64,000 nt of DNA from Cellulophaga omnivescoria (GTDB taxonomy: Bacteria; Bacteroidota; Bacteroidia; Flavobacteriales; Flavobacteriaceae). Position numbers and translations under genes: made by a program. Each line of letters starts with the position of its first letter. Positions within the stretch are counted from its first letter, which is position 1. The stretch spans positions 124,001 through 188,000 of the forward strand of contig NZ_MDDP01000043.1 in NCBI RefSeq assembly GCF_001999725.1. Reading direction: 5' to 3'. Under the pieces are notes generated by a model. The model was not told the DNA's origin and ran no database searches. It saw nothing but the letters and a program-made list of their open reading frames with translations. Positions 8,779 to 18,620 of the stretch are shown in pieces.

Positions 8779-10340
8779 TTCATATATTCTTTTCCGCCTA
8801 AGTGTACACAATCATAAAGTTCTTGCATACCATTAAAAGGAACTTTTGCTTTGTTGTAACCATAAGTAAAAGCTAAACTTCTATTTAACTCGTTATCATC
8901 TAAGTTAACCTGTATGTCATCCATAGTGTATTGGCAAGGATGCTCATAACCAGATGCATGGGTAATCTCTATTAATTCTTTTCTAAAACTTTTAAAGTAC
9001 TGAGCTAAACGATCTGACTTAAGAGGAACATTTATGCCTCTTTGTAACCATTGGTTTTGCGTTGCTATACCAGCCGGACACGTGTTTGTATGGCAAGATT
9101 GTGCTTGTATACAGCCTATACTCATCATAGCTTCACGTGCAACATTTATACAATCTACTCCCATTGCAAACGCCATTGCAGCTTTAGCAGGGAAACCAAG
9201 TTTACCACTACCAATAAACACAATTCTGTCTGTTAATTTTTTTTCTAAAAATAGTTTGTATAAGCTAGAGAAACCATAAACCCATGGTAAAGAAACGTGA
9301 TCTGCAAAACTTGGTGGAGCAGCACCAGTACCACCTTCACCACCATCTACAGTAATAAAATCTGGTCCTTTACCTGTTTTTAACATAATATCTGCTAGCT
9401 CTTCCCACTGATCTAATTTTCCTATAGCTCCTTTAATACCTACCGGCAATCCTGTTTTTTCTGCTATTTCTTCAATTAAATCTACCAATTCTGGTACAGT
9501 ACTAAAAGCTTTATGTGTAGCCGGTGACAAAACATCTTTACCAATTTCTACGCCACGTATTTCTGCTAACTCAGCAGTTATTTTAGCACCGGGTAAAACA
9601 CCTCCTTTACCAGGTTTTGCGCCTTGAGATAGCTTTATTTCTATAGCTTTTATGCAAGGGTTATTTTCTACTAAAGCAACTAGTTTTTCTAAAGATAAAT
9701 TACCATCCTCAGATCTAACTCCAAAATAACCTGTTCCAAAATGAAAAATTACATCTCCTCCTTGTTTATGGTAAGGAGATAAACCACCTTCACCTGTATT
9801 ATGGTATGCGCCACTTTTTAAAACACCAATATTCATGGCTTCTACTGCTGCTGCAGATAAAGAACCAAAACTCATTGCAGATACATTTATTGCAGATGCA
9901 GGTCTAAATGGTTTTTTACGTTTATTGTATGCACCTATTACTTTAGCACAAGGTAAAAATGTTTTGTCTTTTGCGTTAGGATGGTTATCGTTAATTTTAT
10001 AAGCCATCATTTGGTTTTTAACAAAAATATGCTGGTGTGCATACACATCTCTGTCTGTACCAAAGCCTTCGTAATTATTTTCTTTTTTGGCAGATGCGTA
10101 AATCCATCCGCGTTCTATACGGTTAAAAGGTAATTCTTCTCTGTTGTTAGCCACAAAATACTGTCTCATTTCTGGACCTATGCTTTCTAGCATATAACGT
10201 ATATGCCCTACAATAGGAAAGTTGTGAGAAATAGTGTGCTTTTTCTGAAAAAAAATGTCTCGTATAGCAACTAAAGCCAATGCTAATAATACCCATATCC
10301 ACCATGATATGTTAGCTATAAAACTTAAAAAAGAATCCAT
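8760..10340 (-). CDS. FMN-binding glutamate synthase family protein (GltB2-like)
   Basis: This is a 526-aa protein with one N-terminal membrane helix (about residues 10-27) and a TIM-barrel FMN domain like that of glutamate synthase. It has the glycine-rich NTGEGGLSPYH, the KLSQGAKPGKGG loop and a Cys-x5-Cys-x4-Cys cluster (CIQAQSCHTNTCP) matching the [3Fe-4S] ligands of GltB. It lacks the glutaminase domain, so it cannot use glutamine through the usual tunnel. Stand-alone proteins of this type are common in Bacteroidota and their substrate is not settled. Two minus-strand TAnnTTTG boxes at 10402-10419 are possible promoters. Confidence 0.88.
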   Translation of the reverse strand: MDSFLSFIANISWWIWVLLALALVAIRDIFFQKKHTISHNFPIVGHIRYMLESIGPEMRQYFVANNREELPFNRIERGWIYASAKKENNYEGFGTDRDVYAHQHIFVKNQMMAYKINDNHPNAKDKTFLPCAKVIGAYNKRKKPFRPASAINVSAMSFGSLSAAAVEAMNIGVLKSGAYHNTGEGGLSPYHKQGGDVIFHFGTGYFGVRSEDGNLSLEKLVALVENNPCIKAIEIKLSQGAKPGKGGVLPGAKITAELAEIRGVEIGKDVLSPATHKAFSTVPELVDLIEEIAEKTGLPVGIKGAIGKLDQWEELADIMLKTGKGPDFITVDGGEGGTGAAPPSFADHVSLPWVYGFSSLYKLFLEKKLTDRIVFIGSGKLGFPAKAAMAFAMGVDCINVAREAMMSIGCIQAQSCHTNTCPAGIATQNQWLQRGINVPLKSDRLAQYFKSFRKELIEITHASGYEHPCQYTMDDIQVNLDDNELNRSLAFTYGYNKAKVPFNGMQELYDCVHLGGKEYMKNEPKK

Positions 10341-10444
10341 TAAAATTGTATTTGTTAAGTAAAACCATAAATAATTTAAATATGGTTTATTAATTATATT
10401 ACAAAAATAACCAAATATAAAGTCATTTATTGTTTGGTTTTAGG

Positions 10445-11725
10445 TTATTTATTTAAATAATCTAAACTCATTTCTGTTAGTGTTTTTACACCTAAAAGCA
10501 TTCCCTTATCATCAATTTTAAAGTCTGGAGTATGGTGTGGATACGCTTCTTTGTTTCCAGGAGTCATTCCGCCTAAAAAGAAATAGAAACCAGGTACAAC
10601 CTCCTGGAAATAAGAGAAATCTTCTCCGCCAGTTGTAGCTTTAGTTAATTGCACATTTTTATTCCCTGCAACTCGTTGCATTGTTGGTAACATTTGGTTT
10701 ACTAAGGCAATATCATTATAAGTAATAGAGGTCTGACTTTCTACACTAAATGTTGCACTACCACCATATGCTTTAGCAATAGTTTCTGTCATTTCTTTCA
10801 TTCTACGTAAAATAAGCTCACGCATATCTGGGTTTAAAGTTCTTACAGTGCCAATAAGTTCCGCACTTTCTGGAATAATGTTAAAACGTACACCACTTGT
10901 AATTTTACCAACAGTAATAACAGCTGCTTCTTCAGTTAAATTAGATTCTCTACTAATAATTGTTTGTAAACCATCTATAATTTTTGCAGAAATTACTATA
11001 GGATCTACACCAGACCAAGGTTGTGAACCGTGTGTTTGTTTACCTTTTACGTTAATAACAAAACGCTCTACTGCGGCCATTATACCCTCGGTTTTGTATT
11101 TAATAACACCTACTGGTGTACCAGAATTAATGTGTAATCCAAAAATAGCATCTACTTTAGGGTTTTCCATAACACCTTCTTTTATCATTAAAGCTGCACC
11201 ACCTTCTTCTCCTGGAGGTGCACCTTCTTCGGCAGGTTGAAAAATAAACTTAACAGTACCATTTATTTTGTCTTTATTTTTAGCTAAAATCTCTGCAACA
11301 CCCATTAAAATTGCTGTATGCGTATCATGGCCACAAGCATGCATAACACCAGTTTCTACACCCAAAAAAGTATCTGTAACGTTAGATTTAAATGGTAAAT
11401 TATTGCGTTCAGTAACAGGTAAAGCATCTATATCTGCCCTTAAAGCAATTACTTTGCCTGGTTTTTTACCTTTTAATATACCTACAACACCTGTTACAGC
11501 AACCTTAGTTTGTACCTCAATACCCAAAGATTTTAAATGAGCAGCGATTTTTTCTGCAGTTTTAAATTCTCTGTTAGATAGTTCTGGGTTTTGATGAAAA
11601 TGATGCCTCCATTCTATAACCTTTTTTTCTATGTTTTTGTAATCGTTCTCTAACTTATAATTTTGTGCTTGTAGGGCAGCACCGCAAAGTAAGAGAGTTA
11701 AAATAAATTTGTTTTTAGTTTTCAT
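10445..11725 (-). CDS. exported M20 family amidohydrolase (aminoacylase/carboxypeptidase type)
   Basis: This is a metal-dependent amidohydrolase that removes acyl groups from amino acids or cleaves similar amides. A signal peptide (residues 1-20, ending ALQAQ) marks it as exported. Motifs of the M20D subfamily are present: WRHHFHQNPELS, ADIDALPV, HACGHDTH, the EEGAPPGEEGG segment with the catalytic Glu, and the C-terminal TGGEDFSYF and HHTPDF metal sites. Length of 426 aa is normal. The start codon lies 7 bp from a 52-bp TAGT tandem repeat, placed where transcription or translation initiation would be affected. The upstream GNAT gene is on the same strand 72 bp away. Confidence 0.9.
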   Translation of the reverse strand: MKTKNKFILTLLLCGAALQAQNYKLENDYKNIEKKVIEWRHHFHQNPELSNREFKTAEKIAAHLKSLGIEVQTKVAVTGVVGILKGKKPGKVIALRADIDALPVTERNNLPFKSNVTDTFLGVETGVMHACGHDTHTAILMGVAEILAKNKDKINGTVKFIFQPAEEGAPPGEEGGAALMIKEGVMENPKVDAIFGLHINSGTPVGVIKYKTEGIMAAVERFVINVKGKQTHGSQPWSGVDPIVISAKIIDGLQTIISRESNLTEEAAVITVGKITSGVRFNIIPESAELIGTVRTLNPDMRELILRRMKEMTETIAKAYGGSATFSVESQTSITYNDIALVNQMLPTMQRVAGNKNVQLTKATTGGEDFSYFQEVVPGFYFFLGGMTPGNKEAYPHHTPDFKIDDKGMLLGVKTLTEMSLDYLNK

Positions 11726-11732
11726 ATAATTC

Positions 11733-11786
<54 letters not shown>

Positions 11787-11797
11787 TTTGTCAGTAA

Positions 11798-12259
11798 TTA
11801 AATTTTCATTCTCATATTTACCAAGTGCTTTTTAAAACCAGCTTTTTCGTATGCTTGTAATGCAGCGGTATTTTTGCTATACACATCTAGTCTAACTTCG
11901 GTAATGTGCTGCTTTTTTATCCAAATAAATAAAAAATCTATAATTTTTTTATTTATTCCTTTGCCGCGGTATTGGGGATCTACATACATAAAACCCAAAT
12001 ACGCGTAGGTGTTGTGTTTTAAATGTTTTTTAGCTTCTTTAACAGTGGCGTAAGCAGAACCAATAAGCGTATTGTTTAATGTAGCAACAGCCACAAGTGT
12101 TTTAGGGTCTTTTAATAAATCTTCAATACTGTAATAAGAAATTGGATCTGGTTTAAGAGTTTCATCAAAAGGGCGCTCTGCATAAATAATGCCTTGTTCA
12201 AAAGATTTTAAAGTTTCTAAATCTTTTAATTCTGCTGCTCTAATTTCAATTTCTTTCAA
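11798..12259 (-). CDS. GNAT family N-acetyltransferase
   Basis: This is a 153-aa GCN5-related acetyltransferase that would transfer an acetyl group from acetyl-CoA to an amine. The acetyl-CoA loop YRGKGINKKI (Gln/Arg-x-x-Gly-x-Gly type) follows the beta-4 strand YLGFMYVDP, and the C-terminal VYSKNTAALQAYEKAGFK is the usual motif B. The acceptor cannot be predicted. It precedes the amidohydrolase gene on the same strand, so an acyl-amino-acid link between the two is possible but only inferred from position. Confidence 0.85.
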   Translation of the reverse strand: MKEIEIRAAELKDLETLKSFEQGIIYAERPFDETLKPDPISYYSIEDLLKDPKTLVAVATLNNTLIGSAYATVKEAKKHLKHNTYAYLGFMYVDPQYRGKGINKKIIDFLFIWIKKQHITEVRLDVYSKNTAALQAYEKAGFKKHLVNMRMKI

Positions 12260-12412
12260 TATTCTTATGGTTTAAATTGTAGTATTCTCTAAAGATATTT
12301 AAAATTAAACTGCTATTAAATTTTATTGTTTATAATTATTAAAACTACTTGTTTTATCTGGACTTAATTATGGTTAAATTTACACTTCTCTAAATTATAT
12401 AAGAAAAAACAA

Positions 12413-14734
12413 TTGGAAGAATTTATTGCCCAACTAAACGAGGCTCAAAAAGCACCTGTTTTACACACAAAAGGACCATTAATGGTAATTGCCGGAGCTG
12501 GTTCTGGTAAAACTAGGGTGTTAACATACCGTATTGCATATTTAATACAGCAGGGTGTAGACCCTTATAACATTTTATCGCTTACGTTTACTAACAAGGC
12601 TGCAAGAGAAATGAAAGTGCGTATTGCAGATATTGCTGGTAGTGCAGAGACCAAAAGTTTATGGATGGGGACTTTTCACTCCATTTTTGCAAAATTATTG
12701 CGTTATGAAGCAGATAAGTTAGGGTACCCTAACAATTTTACTATTTATGATACGCAAGACTCACAGCGTTTAATTGCATCTATAATTAAAGAAATGCAGT
12801 TAGATAAGGATATATATAAGTACAAGCAAATACAAAATAGAATATCATCTTACAAAAACAGCTTAATTACTGTTAAGGCATATTTTAATAATCCAGATTT
12901 AATAGAGGCAGATGCAATGGCAAAACGCCCACGTACTGGTGAAATTTATAAAAATTATGTGGATAGATGTTTTAAGGCAGGAGCAATGGATTTTGATGAT
13001 TTATTATTAAAAACCAATGAGCTTTTAAACGTTTTTCCAGAGGTGTTGCAAAAATACCAAAATAGGTTTCAGTACATAATGGTAGATGAGTACCAAGATA
13101 CAAACCACTCACAATATTTAATAGTAAAAGCTTTATCAGATAAATTTCAAAATATTTGTGTGGTAGGGGATGATGCACAAAGTATTTATTCTTTTAGAGG
13201 AGCAAACATTAGTAATATTCTAAACTTTCAAAAAGATTATGATAATGTTGCAATGTATAGGTTAGAGCAAAACTACAGATCTACTGGTAACATTGTAAAT
13301 GCCGCAAACTCTATCATAGAAAAAAATAAAAATCAGCTTGAAAAAGTTGTATGGACCTCTAATGATGATGGACCACTAATTAAAGTTCATCGTAGTATTA
13401 CAGATGCAGAAGAAGGTAGGTTTGTTGCAGGAACTATTTTTGAAACTAGAATGAACGAGCAATTGCATAATGGAGAATTTGCAGTATTGTACCGTACAAA
13501 CTCACAATCTAGAGCAATTGAAGATGCTTTGCGTAAAAGAGATATACCTTATAGAATTTATGGTGGATTATCTTTTTACCAACGTAAAGAAATTAAAGAT
13601 GTTTTGGCATACTTAAGGTTAGTAATTAACCCTAAAGATGAAGAGGCATTAAAGCGTGTTATTAATTTTCCGGGCAGAGGAATTGGACAAGCCACAATTG
13701 ATAAATTATTGGTGACAGCTAACCATTATGGCCGTTCTATGTTTGAAGTTATGGAAAACATAGATAAAATAGAATTAAAAATAAACGCTGGTACCAAACG
13801 TAGATTAACAGAATTTGTTAATATGATTAAAGGTTTTCAGATAATGAATAAAGGAGCAGATGCTTTTTCTTTGTCTGAACACGTAGCTAAAAAAACAGGT
13901 ATTCTTTTAGAGTTTAAAAAAGATGGTACACCAGAAGGTATTGCCAAAATGGAAAACATAGAAGAGCTTTTAAATGGTATAAAGGATTTTGTTGAAGGGC
14001 AAATGGAACTTGCTGATGCAACAGGTAATATAGCAGAATTTTTAGAAGATGTTGCACTTGCTACAGACTTAGATAATGATAAAGGTGATGATGACCGTGT
14101 TGCTCTTATGACTATACATATGGCAAAAGGGTTAGAGTTTCCGCACGTATTTATTGTTGGTATGGAAGAAGACTTGTTTCCATCAGCAATGAGTATGAAC
14201 ACGCGTACTGAGCTTGAGGAAGAACGAAGATTATTTTATGTAGCTCTAACCAGAGCAGAAAAACAAGCGTATTTAACGTATACAGAAAGTAGATATCGTT
14301 GGGGTAAATTAGTAGATGCAGAGCCAAGTAGGTTTATAGAGGAAATAGATGAAAAGTATATAGAAAACCTAACTCCGGTAAGTAATTATAAGTACAAATC
14401 TTTAATAGATAAAAACATTTTTGGTGAAGTAGATAAAAGTAAACTTAGACAAGTTAAACCTGTGTCTGGCATACCACCAAGTGTCCCTAAACCAAATGAA
14501 AACCAGCTGCGTAAGTTACGTAAGTTAAAACCAGAACTTGCACAACCAATAGCTAATAATACCAACCTAGATCCTAATTTGGTAGAAGGTGCAGCAGTTA
14601 ACCATACTAGGTTTGGTAGGGGAGTTATACTTAAAATTGATGGTGTTGGGAACGATAAAAAAGCAGAAATTAAGTTTGATAAGGGTGATATAAAAAAATT
14701 ACTGCTACGTTTTGCTAAGTTAGAAGTACTGTAA
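12413..14734 (+). CDS. UvrD/PcrA-type superfamily 1 DNA helicase
   Basis: This is a 3'-5' DNA helicase acting in repair and replication. Motifs run in order: Q motif LNEAQ, Walker A AGAGSGKT (residues about 26-33), LTFTNKAAREM, VDEYQDTN, GDDAQSIYSFRGA, QNYRST, and MTIHMAKGLEF with VALTRAE. The last 45 residues (NHTRFGRGVILKIDG) form the Tudor-like domain seen at PcrA C-termini that contacts RNA polymerase. The start is TTG 12413: it gives MEEFIAQLNEAQ, the conserved N-terminus, and no upstream ATG is in frame. Length of 773 aa is normal. Confidence 0.95.
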   Translation: MEEFIAQLNEAQKAPVLHTKGPLMVIAGAGSGKTRVLTYRIAYLIQQGVDPYNILSLTFTNKAAREMKVRIADIAGSAETKSLWMGTFHSIFAKLLRYEADKLGYPNNFTIYDTQDSQRLIASIIKEMQLDKDIYKYKQIQNRISSYKNSLITVKAYFNNPDLIEADAMAKRPRTGEIYKNYVDRCFKAGAMDFDDLLLKTNELLNVFPEVLQKYQNRFQYIMVDEYQDTNHSQYLIVKALSDKFQNICVVGDDAQSIYSFRGANISNILNFQKDYDNVAMYRLEQNYRSTGNIVNAANSIIEKNKNQLEKVVWTSNDDGPLIKVHRSITDAEEGRFVAGTIFETRMNEQLHNGEFAVLYRTNSQSRAIEDALRKRDIPYRIYGGLSFYQRKEIKDVLAYLRLVINPKDEEALKRVINFPGRGIGQATIDKLLVTANHYGRSMFEVMENIDKIELKINAGTKRRLTEFVNMIKGFQIMNKGADAFSLSEHVAKKTGILLEFKKDGTPEGIAKMENIEELLNGIKDFVEGQMELADATGNIAEFLEDVALATDLDNDKGDDDRVALMTIHMAKGLEFPHVFIVGMEEDLFPSAMSMNTRTELEEERRLFYVALTRAEKQAYLTYTESRYRWGKLVDAEPSRFIEEIDEKYIENLTPVSNYKYKSLIDKNIFGEVDKSKLRQVKPVSGIPPSVPKPNENQLRKLRKLKPELAQPIANNTNLDPNLVEGAAVNHTRFGRGVILKIDGVGNDKKAEIKFDKGDIKKLLLRFAKLEVL

Positions 14735-14812
14735 GCCGTGATGTATTTTTCTTACTAAATAGTTTTATTTGCATTATATTTATTACAAATAACAACCACA
14801 AAGCCTTTTAGT

Positions 14813-15415
14813 ATGATTTTTTACGGATCTAATTCATCACATTTAAAAACAAAATTAACAAGACAAATACCTTGTGCTAACTGTAATGAGAGTGCAAAAT
14901 TTAATGTAGAAGTTTATGGTAAGTACGCACATTTGTATTGGATACCAATTTTTCCAATAGGTAAAACAGGCGGTGCTGTTTGTTCCAATTGTAATACTGT
15001 TTTTGAGCCAAAGCAAATGGATCATAACTTAAAACTAGAATACCAAAATGTTAAAGAAGAGGCTAAAACACCTATTAAGCACTTTTCTGCATTGTTTTTA
15101 ATTGTTTTAATAATAGGAGGTCTAGCTTTTTCTTCATTTTTAGACAACAAAAATTCTGAAAAATATATTGCTAACCCTATGGTTAATGATTTGTATGAGT
15201 TTAAAACCGAAGCTAATTATTATTCTACAATGAAAATATCTACAATTTCTGATAGTATTTACTTTAGGTTTAATGAATACGAAACCAATAAAAAATCTGG
15301 AATTTCTGAAATTGATATCCCCAAGAATTATGAAGATGAGGAATTTGGATATACAACTGAAGAATTACAGGGACTTTTTAAAGACAATATTATTTATGAG
15401 GTAAAAAGAAACTAA
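14813..15415 (+). CDS. zinc-ribbon membrane protein, function unknown
   Basis: The 200-aa protein starts with a zinc-ribbon-type region with two CxxC pairs (CANC near residue 21 and CSNC near residue 63) enclosing a short hydrophobic stretch. A single membrane helix follows at about residues 92-112 and then a polar domain of about 85 residues with no motif I recognise. The arrangement suggests a cytoplasmic zinc ribbon and an outside sensor-like domain, which is inference. It stands between uvrD and the Sua5-family gene, all on the plus strand but with gaps of 78 and 64 bp, so no operon is implied. Confidence 0.72.
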   Translation: MIFYGSNSSHLKTKLTRQIPCANCNESAKFNVEVYGKYAHLYWIPIFPIGKTGGAVCSNCNTVFEPKQMDHNLKLEYQNVKEEAKTPIKHFSALFLIVLIIGGLAFSSFLDNKNSEKYIANPMVNDLYEFKTEANYYSTMKISTISDSIYFRFNEYETNKKSGISEIDIPKNYEDEEFGYTTEELQGLFKDNIIYEVKRN

Positions 15416-15479
15416 GGGTATTGTAAGTTTTTTTATAATACTAAGACTTATTTTTATCTGCTATTAAATACATAAAATT

Positions 15480-16100
15480 ATGGCTCAGTTTATTAAAATA
15501 TACCCAGAGAATCCTAATGCAAATGCAATTAAAAAAGTTGTAGATGTGTTAAAAAAAGGAGGTTTGGTTATATACCCTACAGATACTGTTTACGGTCTAG
15601 GTTGTGATATAACCAATACTAAGGCTTTAGAGAAAATAGCACGTATTAAAGGAGTTAAGCTTGCCAAAGCTAATTTTTCATTTATTTGTGCAGACCTTAG
15701 CAATTTGTCTGAGTATGTAAAACAAATTGATACAGCTACATTTAAAATTTTAAAAAGAGCATTACCAGGGCCTTATACTTTTATATTGCCTGGTAATAAT
15801 AATTTACCTAAAGATTTTAAAAAGAAAAAGACTGTAGGTATACGTGTGCCAGACAACTCAATAGCCAATGCCTTGGTACAAGCACTAGGTAACCCCATAG
15901 TGTCTACATCTATTAGAGATGAAGATGAGTTGTTAGAATATACTACAGACCCAGAATTAATTTATGAAAAATGGGATAATTTAGTAGACATTGTTATAGA
16001 TGGTGGTTACGGAGACAATACGGCATCTACTGTTGTAGATTTATCTGATGGCGAACCGGAGATAATAAGGGAAGGTAAAGGAAGTATAGATATATTTTAA
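15480..16100 (+). CDS. Sua5/YciO/YrdC family protein (L-threonylcarbamoyladenylate synthase-type)
   Basis: Family members make threonylcarbamoyl-AMP for t6A37 modification of ANN-decoding tRNAs. The 206-aa chain contains VIYPTDTVYGLGCD, the ALPGPYTFIL strand and VGIRVPDN, all typical of the fold. The segment RIKGVKLAKANFSFICADLS is closer to the YciO branch than to TsaC, and YciO enzymes have weak or uncertain t6A activity, so I give no symbol. It is a single-domain protein without the Sua5 C-terminal extension. It ends in a strong terminator shared with the convergent OmpA gene. Confidence 0.87.
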   Translation: MAQFIKIYPENPNANAIKKVVDVLKKGGLVIYPTDTVYGLGCDITNTKALEKIARIKGVKLAKANFSFICADLSNLSEYVKQIDTATFKILKRALPGPYTFILPGNNNLPKDFKKKKTVGIRVPDNSIANALVQALGNPIVSTSIRDEDELLEYTTDPELIYEKWDNLVDIVIDGGYGDNTASTVVDLSDGEPEIIREGKGSIDIF

Positions 16101-16132
16101 TTGTAAATAAAAATATAAGTTAAGGAATAAAA

Positions 16133-16157
16133 AAAGCCTCGCATAATGCGAGGCTTT
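16133..16157. terminator. bidirectional terminator
   Basis: Near-perfect stem AAAGCCTCGCAT / ATGCGAGGCTTT with a tiny loop, A-tract before and T-rich after, between convergent genes. Confidence 0.88.
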
Positions 16158-16180
16158 CTTATTATAAATAATAATTAATA

Positions 16181-17032
16181 CTATTTGTTTATTGCAGGAT
16201 CTTTCATTCCTTCTTCAATCATACTATAAAACTGATCAATTTTAGGAAGTACTACAATTCTTGTTCTTCTGTTTTTAGCTTTATCTGTAGAAGATACTGG
16301 TATGTATTGAGATCTACCTGCAGCTGTCATACGCTTAGGATCTACTCCGTACTCATTTTGTAATATACGAACTACAGCAGTTGCACGCTTAACACTTAAA
16401 TCCCAGTTGTCTAATAAAACACCTTTTCTGTAAGGTACAGCATCTGTGTGTCCTTCTACCATAAATTCAAAATCTGGCTTGTTATTTACAACTTGTGCAA
16501 CTTTACCTAATACTTCTTTAGCTCTTGTTGCTACGTTGTAGCTACCGCTGCTAAATAATAATTTATCAGATATAGAAACAAAAACTACACCTTTTTCTAC
16601 GCTAATTTCAATATCCTCATCATCTAAGTTTCCAAGAACACCTTTTAAACTTTGTACTAAAGATAAGTTTACAGAGTCTCTACGTGTAATAGCGTCATTT
16701 AATTTACGTATTGTTAAATCTTTTTCTTTTAAACTTTCTAAAGATTTCTCTAAATTTTCTGCACCCTTAGCAGATAAATCTGTTAGGTTACCCATATTAT
16801 CTACTAACACTTGGTTGTTTGCTTTAAGAAAATCGTTTTGGTCTTCTAAAGTTCTTAACCTTGCATCTGCTGTAGCTTTTTCTTCTATGCAGCTATTTAG
16901 CTTAACTGTTGCTGAGTTTAATAAATCTTCAGTTTCTTTATTTTTTGCCTCTAACTCCGCATATTTCTTTTGCGATACGCAAGAAGATAATAATATTGTA
17001 GCTCCTAAAGCGCCTAAAAAAATCTTTTTCAT
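16181..17032 (-). CDS. OmpA family lipoprotein
   Basis: This is an outer-membrane lipoprotein linking the envelope to peptidoglycan. From ATG 17032 the N-terminus is a lipoprotein signal peptide with lipobox LSSC (Cys18). A coiled coil covers about residues 25-140, followed by the OmpA C-terminal domain with VEGHTDAVPY, the NWDLSVKRATAVVRIL segment and RRTRIVV, all diagnostic for peptidoglycan binding. An upstream in-frame ATG at 17065 would add eleven residues and spoil the signal peptide, so I reject it. An exact minus-strand TAATTTTG -7 box lies at 17063-17070. The protein at 5615-6358 is its degenerate relative. Confidence 0.92.
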   Translation of the reverse strand: MKKIFLGALGATILLSSCVSQKKYAELEAKNKETEDLLNSATVKLNSCIEEKATADARLRTLEDQNDFLKANNQVLVDNMGNLTDLSAKGAENLEKSLESLKEKDLTIRKLNDAITRRDSVNLSLVQSLKGVLGNLDDEDIEISVEKGVVFVSISDKLLFSSGSYNVATRAKEVLGKVAQVVNNKPDFEFMVEGHTDAVPYRKGVLLDNWDLSVKRATAVVRILQNEYGVDPKRMTAAGRSQYIPVSSTDKAKNRRTRIVVLPKIDQFYSMIEEGMKDPAINK

Positions 17033-17062
17033 ATTCATATTACTATTAATTGTTATTTGTTT

Positions 17063-17070
17063 CAAAATTA
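17063..17070 (-). promoter_or_regulatory. candidate -7 promoter box of the OmpA gene
   Basis: TAATTTTG on the minus strand matches the Bacteroidota TAnnTTTG consensus exactly, 31 bp before the start. No TTG is found at the usual -33 spacing. Confidence 0.45.
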
Positions 17071-17105
17071 TATAAAATGTTCTATCTATCGGTATTATAA
17101 TTTAG

Positions 17106-18110
17106 TTAATCTTTTACTAAATTGTTAAATTCCTTATTACCATTTACGAAATAAGACCACACAACGGATTTAATTAAATAATATTTTTTTGTATTATTGT
17201 TTAATCTTCTCTTTTTTAGTGTTTTAGGGATATTCCAGTAAAAACTAAAGTGTGCTTTTACAATAGCCAAACAATGCTTAAATCTCATTTGTGTCAAAAA
17301 TCGTAAACCTGCTATACCATCCAACAATAACCTTGCCATAACTATAAAAAATGCCTTATAAAGTGATGTATTTTTTACAATACTAAATAAAGAATTTCTA
17401 AAGTTTAAAAATGTTTTTTTCGGATTCATTTCACTAAGTGTAGATCCGCCTAAATGGTATACTGTAGATGCACCTACGTACATAATTTTTAAACCTCTAT
17501 TTTGCGCACGCCAACATAAATCTATTTCTTCTTGGTGAGCAAAGTAATCTTCATCAAAACCACCTAAATCAAAAAATGTAGTTTTACGTATAAATAAGCA
17601 AGCGCCACTTGCCCAAAATATGGGCAAATTGTCATTGTATTGCCCTTTGTCTTCCTCTAATGTGTCAAAAATTCTTCCTCTACAAAAAGGGTATCCAAAA
17701 CTATCTAAAAAACCACCAGCTGCACCGGCATACTCAAAATGAGTTTTCTTTTTTAAATCCAAAATTTTTGGTTGTACAATAGCTGTGTTTAAATCTTCAT
17801 TAAAATAATTTAAAATAGGAGTTAACCAATTAGGTGTAACTTCTACATCAGAATTAAGCAAACAAAAAATATCTTCTTTTACGTGCTGCAATGCATCATT
17901 ATAGCCTTTGGCGTAACCGCCATTACTAGCGTTTAATATTATCTCTACGCTAGGGAAATTATCTTTAATAAATTGTACAGACGAGTCTGTAGATGCATTA
18001 TCTGCAACATAAATTTTTTGGTTGTTAGCATATTTTATAACCGAAGGCAAAAAACGTTCTAATAGTTGTACGCCATTCCAGTTTAAAATAACAACAGCAA
18101 TTTTAGGCAT
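17106..18110 (-). CDS. GT2 glycosyltransferase, rhamnosyltransferase-like
   Basis: This is a GT-A fold enzyme that probably transfers a deoxysugar in surface polysaccharide or glycolipid assembly. It starts VVILNWNGVQLLERFLPS, has the nucleotide-binding ADNASTDSS, the NGGYAKGYNDA loop, LLNSDVEV as the metal-binding DXD variant, and GGFDEDYFAHQEEIDLCWR with the catalytic acidic residues. These are signatures of the WbbL/RfbF-type family 2 branch. A C-terminal region of about 90 residues is weakly hydrophobic and may attach to the membrane. It lies 37 bp after the HsdR-N gene on the same strand. Confidence 0.88.
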   Translation of the reverse strand: MPKIAVVILNWNGVQLLERFLPSVIKYANNQKIYVADNASTDSSVQFIKDNFPSVEIILNASNGGYAKGYNDALQHVKEDIFCLLNSDVEVTPNWLTPILNYFNEDLNTAIVQPKILDLKKKTHFEYAGAAGGFLDSFGYPFCRGRIFDTLEEDKGQYNDNLPIFWASGACLFIRKTTFFDLGGFDEDYFAHQEEIDLCWRAQNRGLKIMYVGASTVYHLGGSTLSEMNPKKTFLNFRNSLFSIVKNTSLYKAFFIVMARLLLDGIAGLRFLTQMRFKHCLAIVKAHFSFYWNIPKTLKKRRLNNNTKKYYLIKSVVWSYFVNGNKEFNNLVKD

Positions 18111-18147
18111 AATTTATATGTTACTTTATCTATGTTCTGTTACAAAT

Positions 18148-18594
18148 TTAACGGTTAAAATCAGGAATATCACGTAAAAACGTATAATTATCTTCTGTAC
18201 TATTTGTTTTACAATAAAAATGATTTAATCCGTTAGTTACCATTAAATAATTTGCATCTAATTGCATATTGTAACGTGCAATTTGGTCAAAAGTAGCTTG
18301 TGTAATTGTAATTTCAGGAGCTTTACATTCTACCAAAATGTTAATGTTTCCATTAGGTTTAAAAACAACAACATCATACCTTTTTTTTAAGTTATTAATA
18401 ACCAGTTGTTTTTCTACATTAATAAGGCTAATTGGGTATTTTTTTTGATAAATAAGATGGTGTACCACGTGTTGCCTAACCCATTCTTCAGGTTGTAAAA
18501 CCACAAACTTTTTTCGTATTACATCAAATATATAGACTTTATTTTCGCTATTTTTGAAACGGAAGTTGTACGTAGAAAAATTTAGCTTCTGCAT
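18148..18594 (-). CDS. stand-alone type I restriction HsdR N-terminal domain protein
   Basis: This 148-aa protein contains only the PD-(D/E)xK nuclease-like domain of HsdR: the Asp in RYDVVVF and the ExK in ILVECKAPE form the expected active-site set, with WVRQHVVHHL upstream. It has no helicase motor, and there is no hsdM or hsdS nearby, so it is not a working restriction system. Its gene sits divergently with holA, 26 bp apart, and this pairing is common in Bacteroidota, which hints at a housekeeping DNA role. The function is unknown; nuclease activity is only inferred. Confidence 0.82.
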   Translation of the reverse strand: MQKLNFSTYNFRFKNSENKVYIFDVIRKKFVVLQPEEWVRQHVVHHLIYQKKYPISLINVEKQLVINNLKKRYDVVVFKPNGNINILVECKAPEITITQATFDQIARYNMQLDANYLMVTNGLNHFYCKTNSTEDNYTFLRDIPDFNR

Positions 18595-18620
18595 ACTGCA
18601 AATTTGATGATTTTTTTTAA

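Noticed and set aside
10848-11540. Plus-strand frames opposite the M20 amidohydrolase
   Set aside because: The amidohydrolase frame carries all catalytic motifs; these are antisense frames with no known domain.
18148-18594. Restriction-modification system
   Set aside because: Only the HsdR nuclease-like domain is present, with no helicase motor, methylase or specificity subunit nearby.
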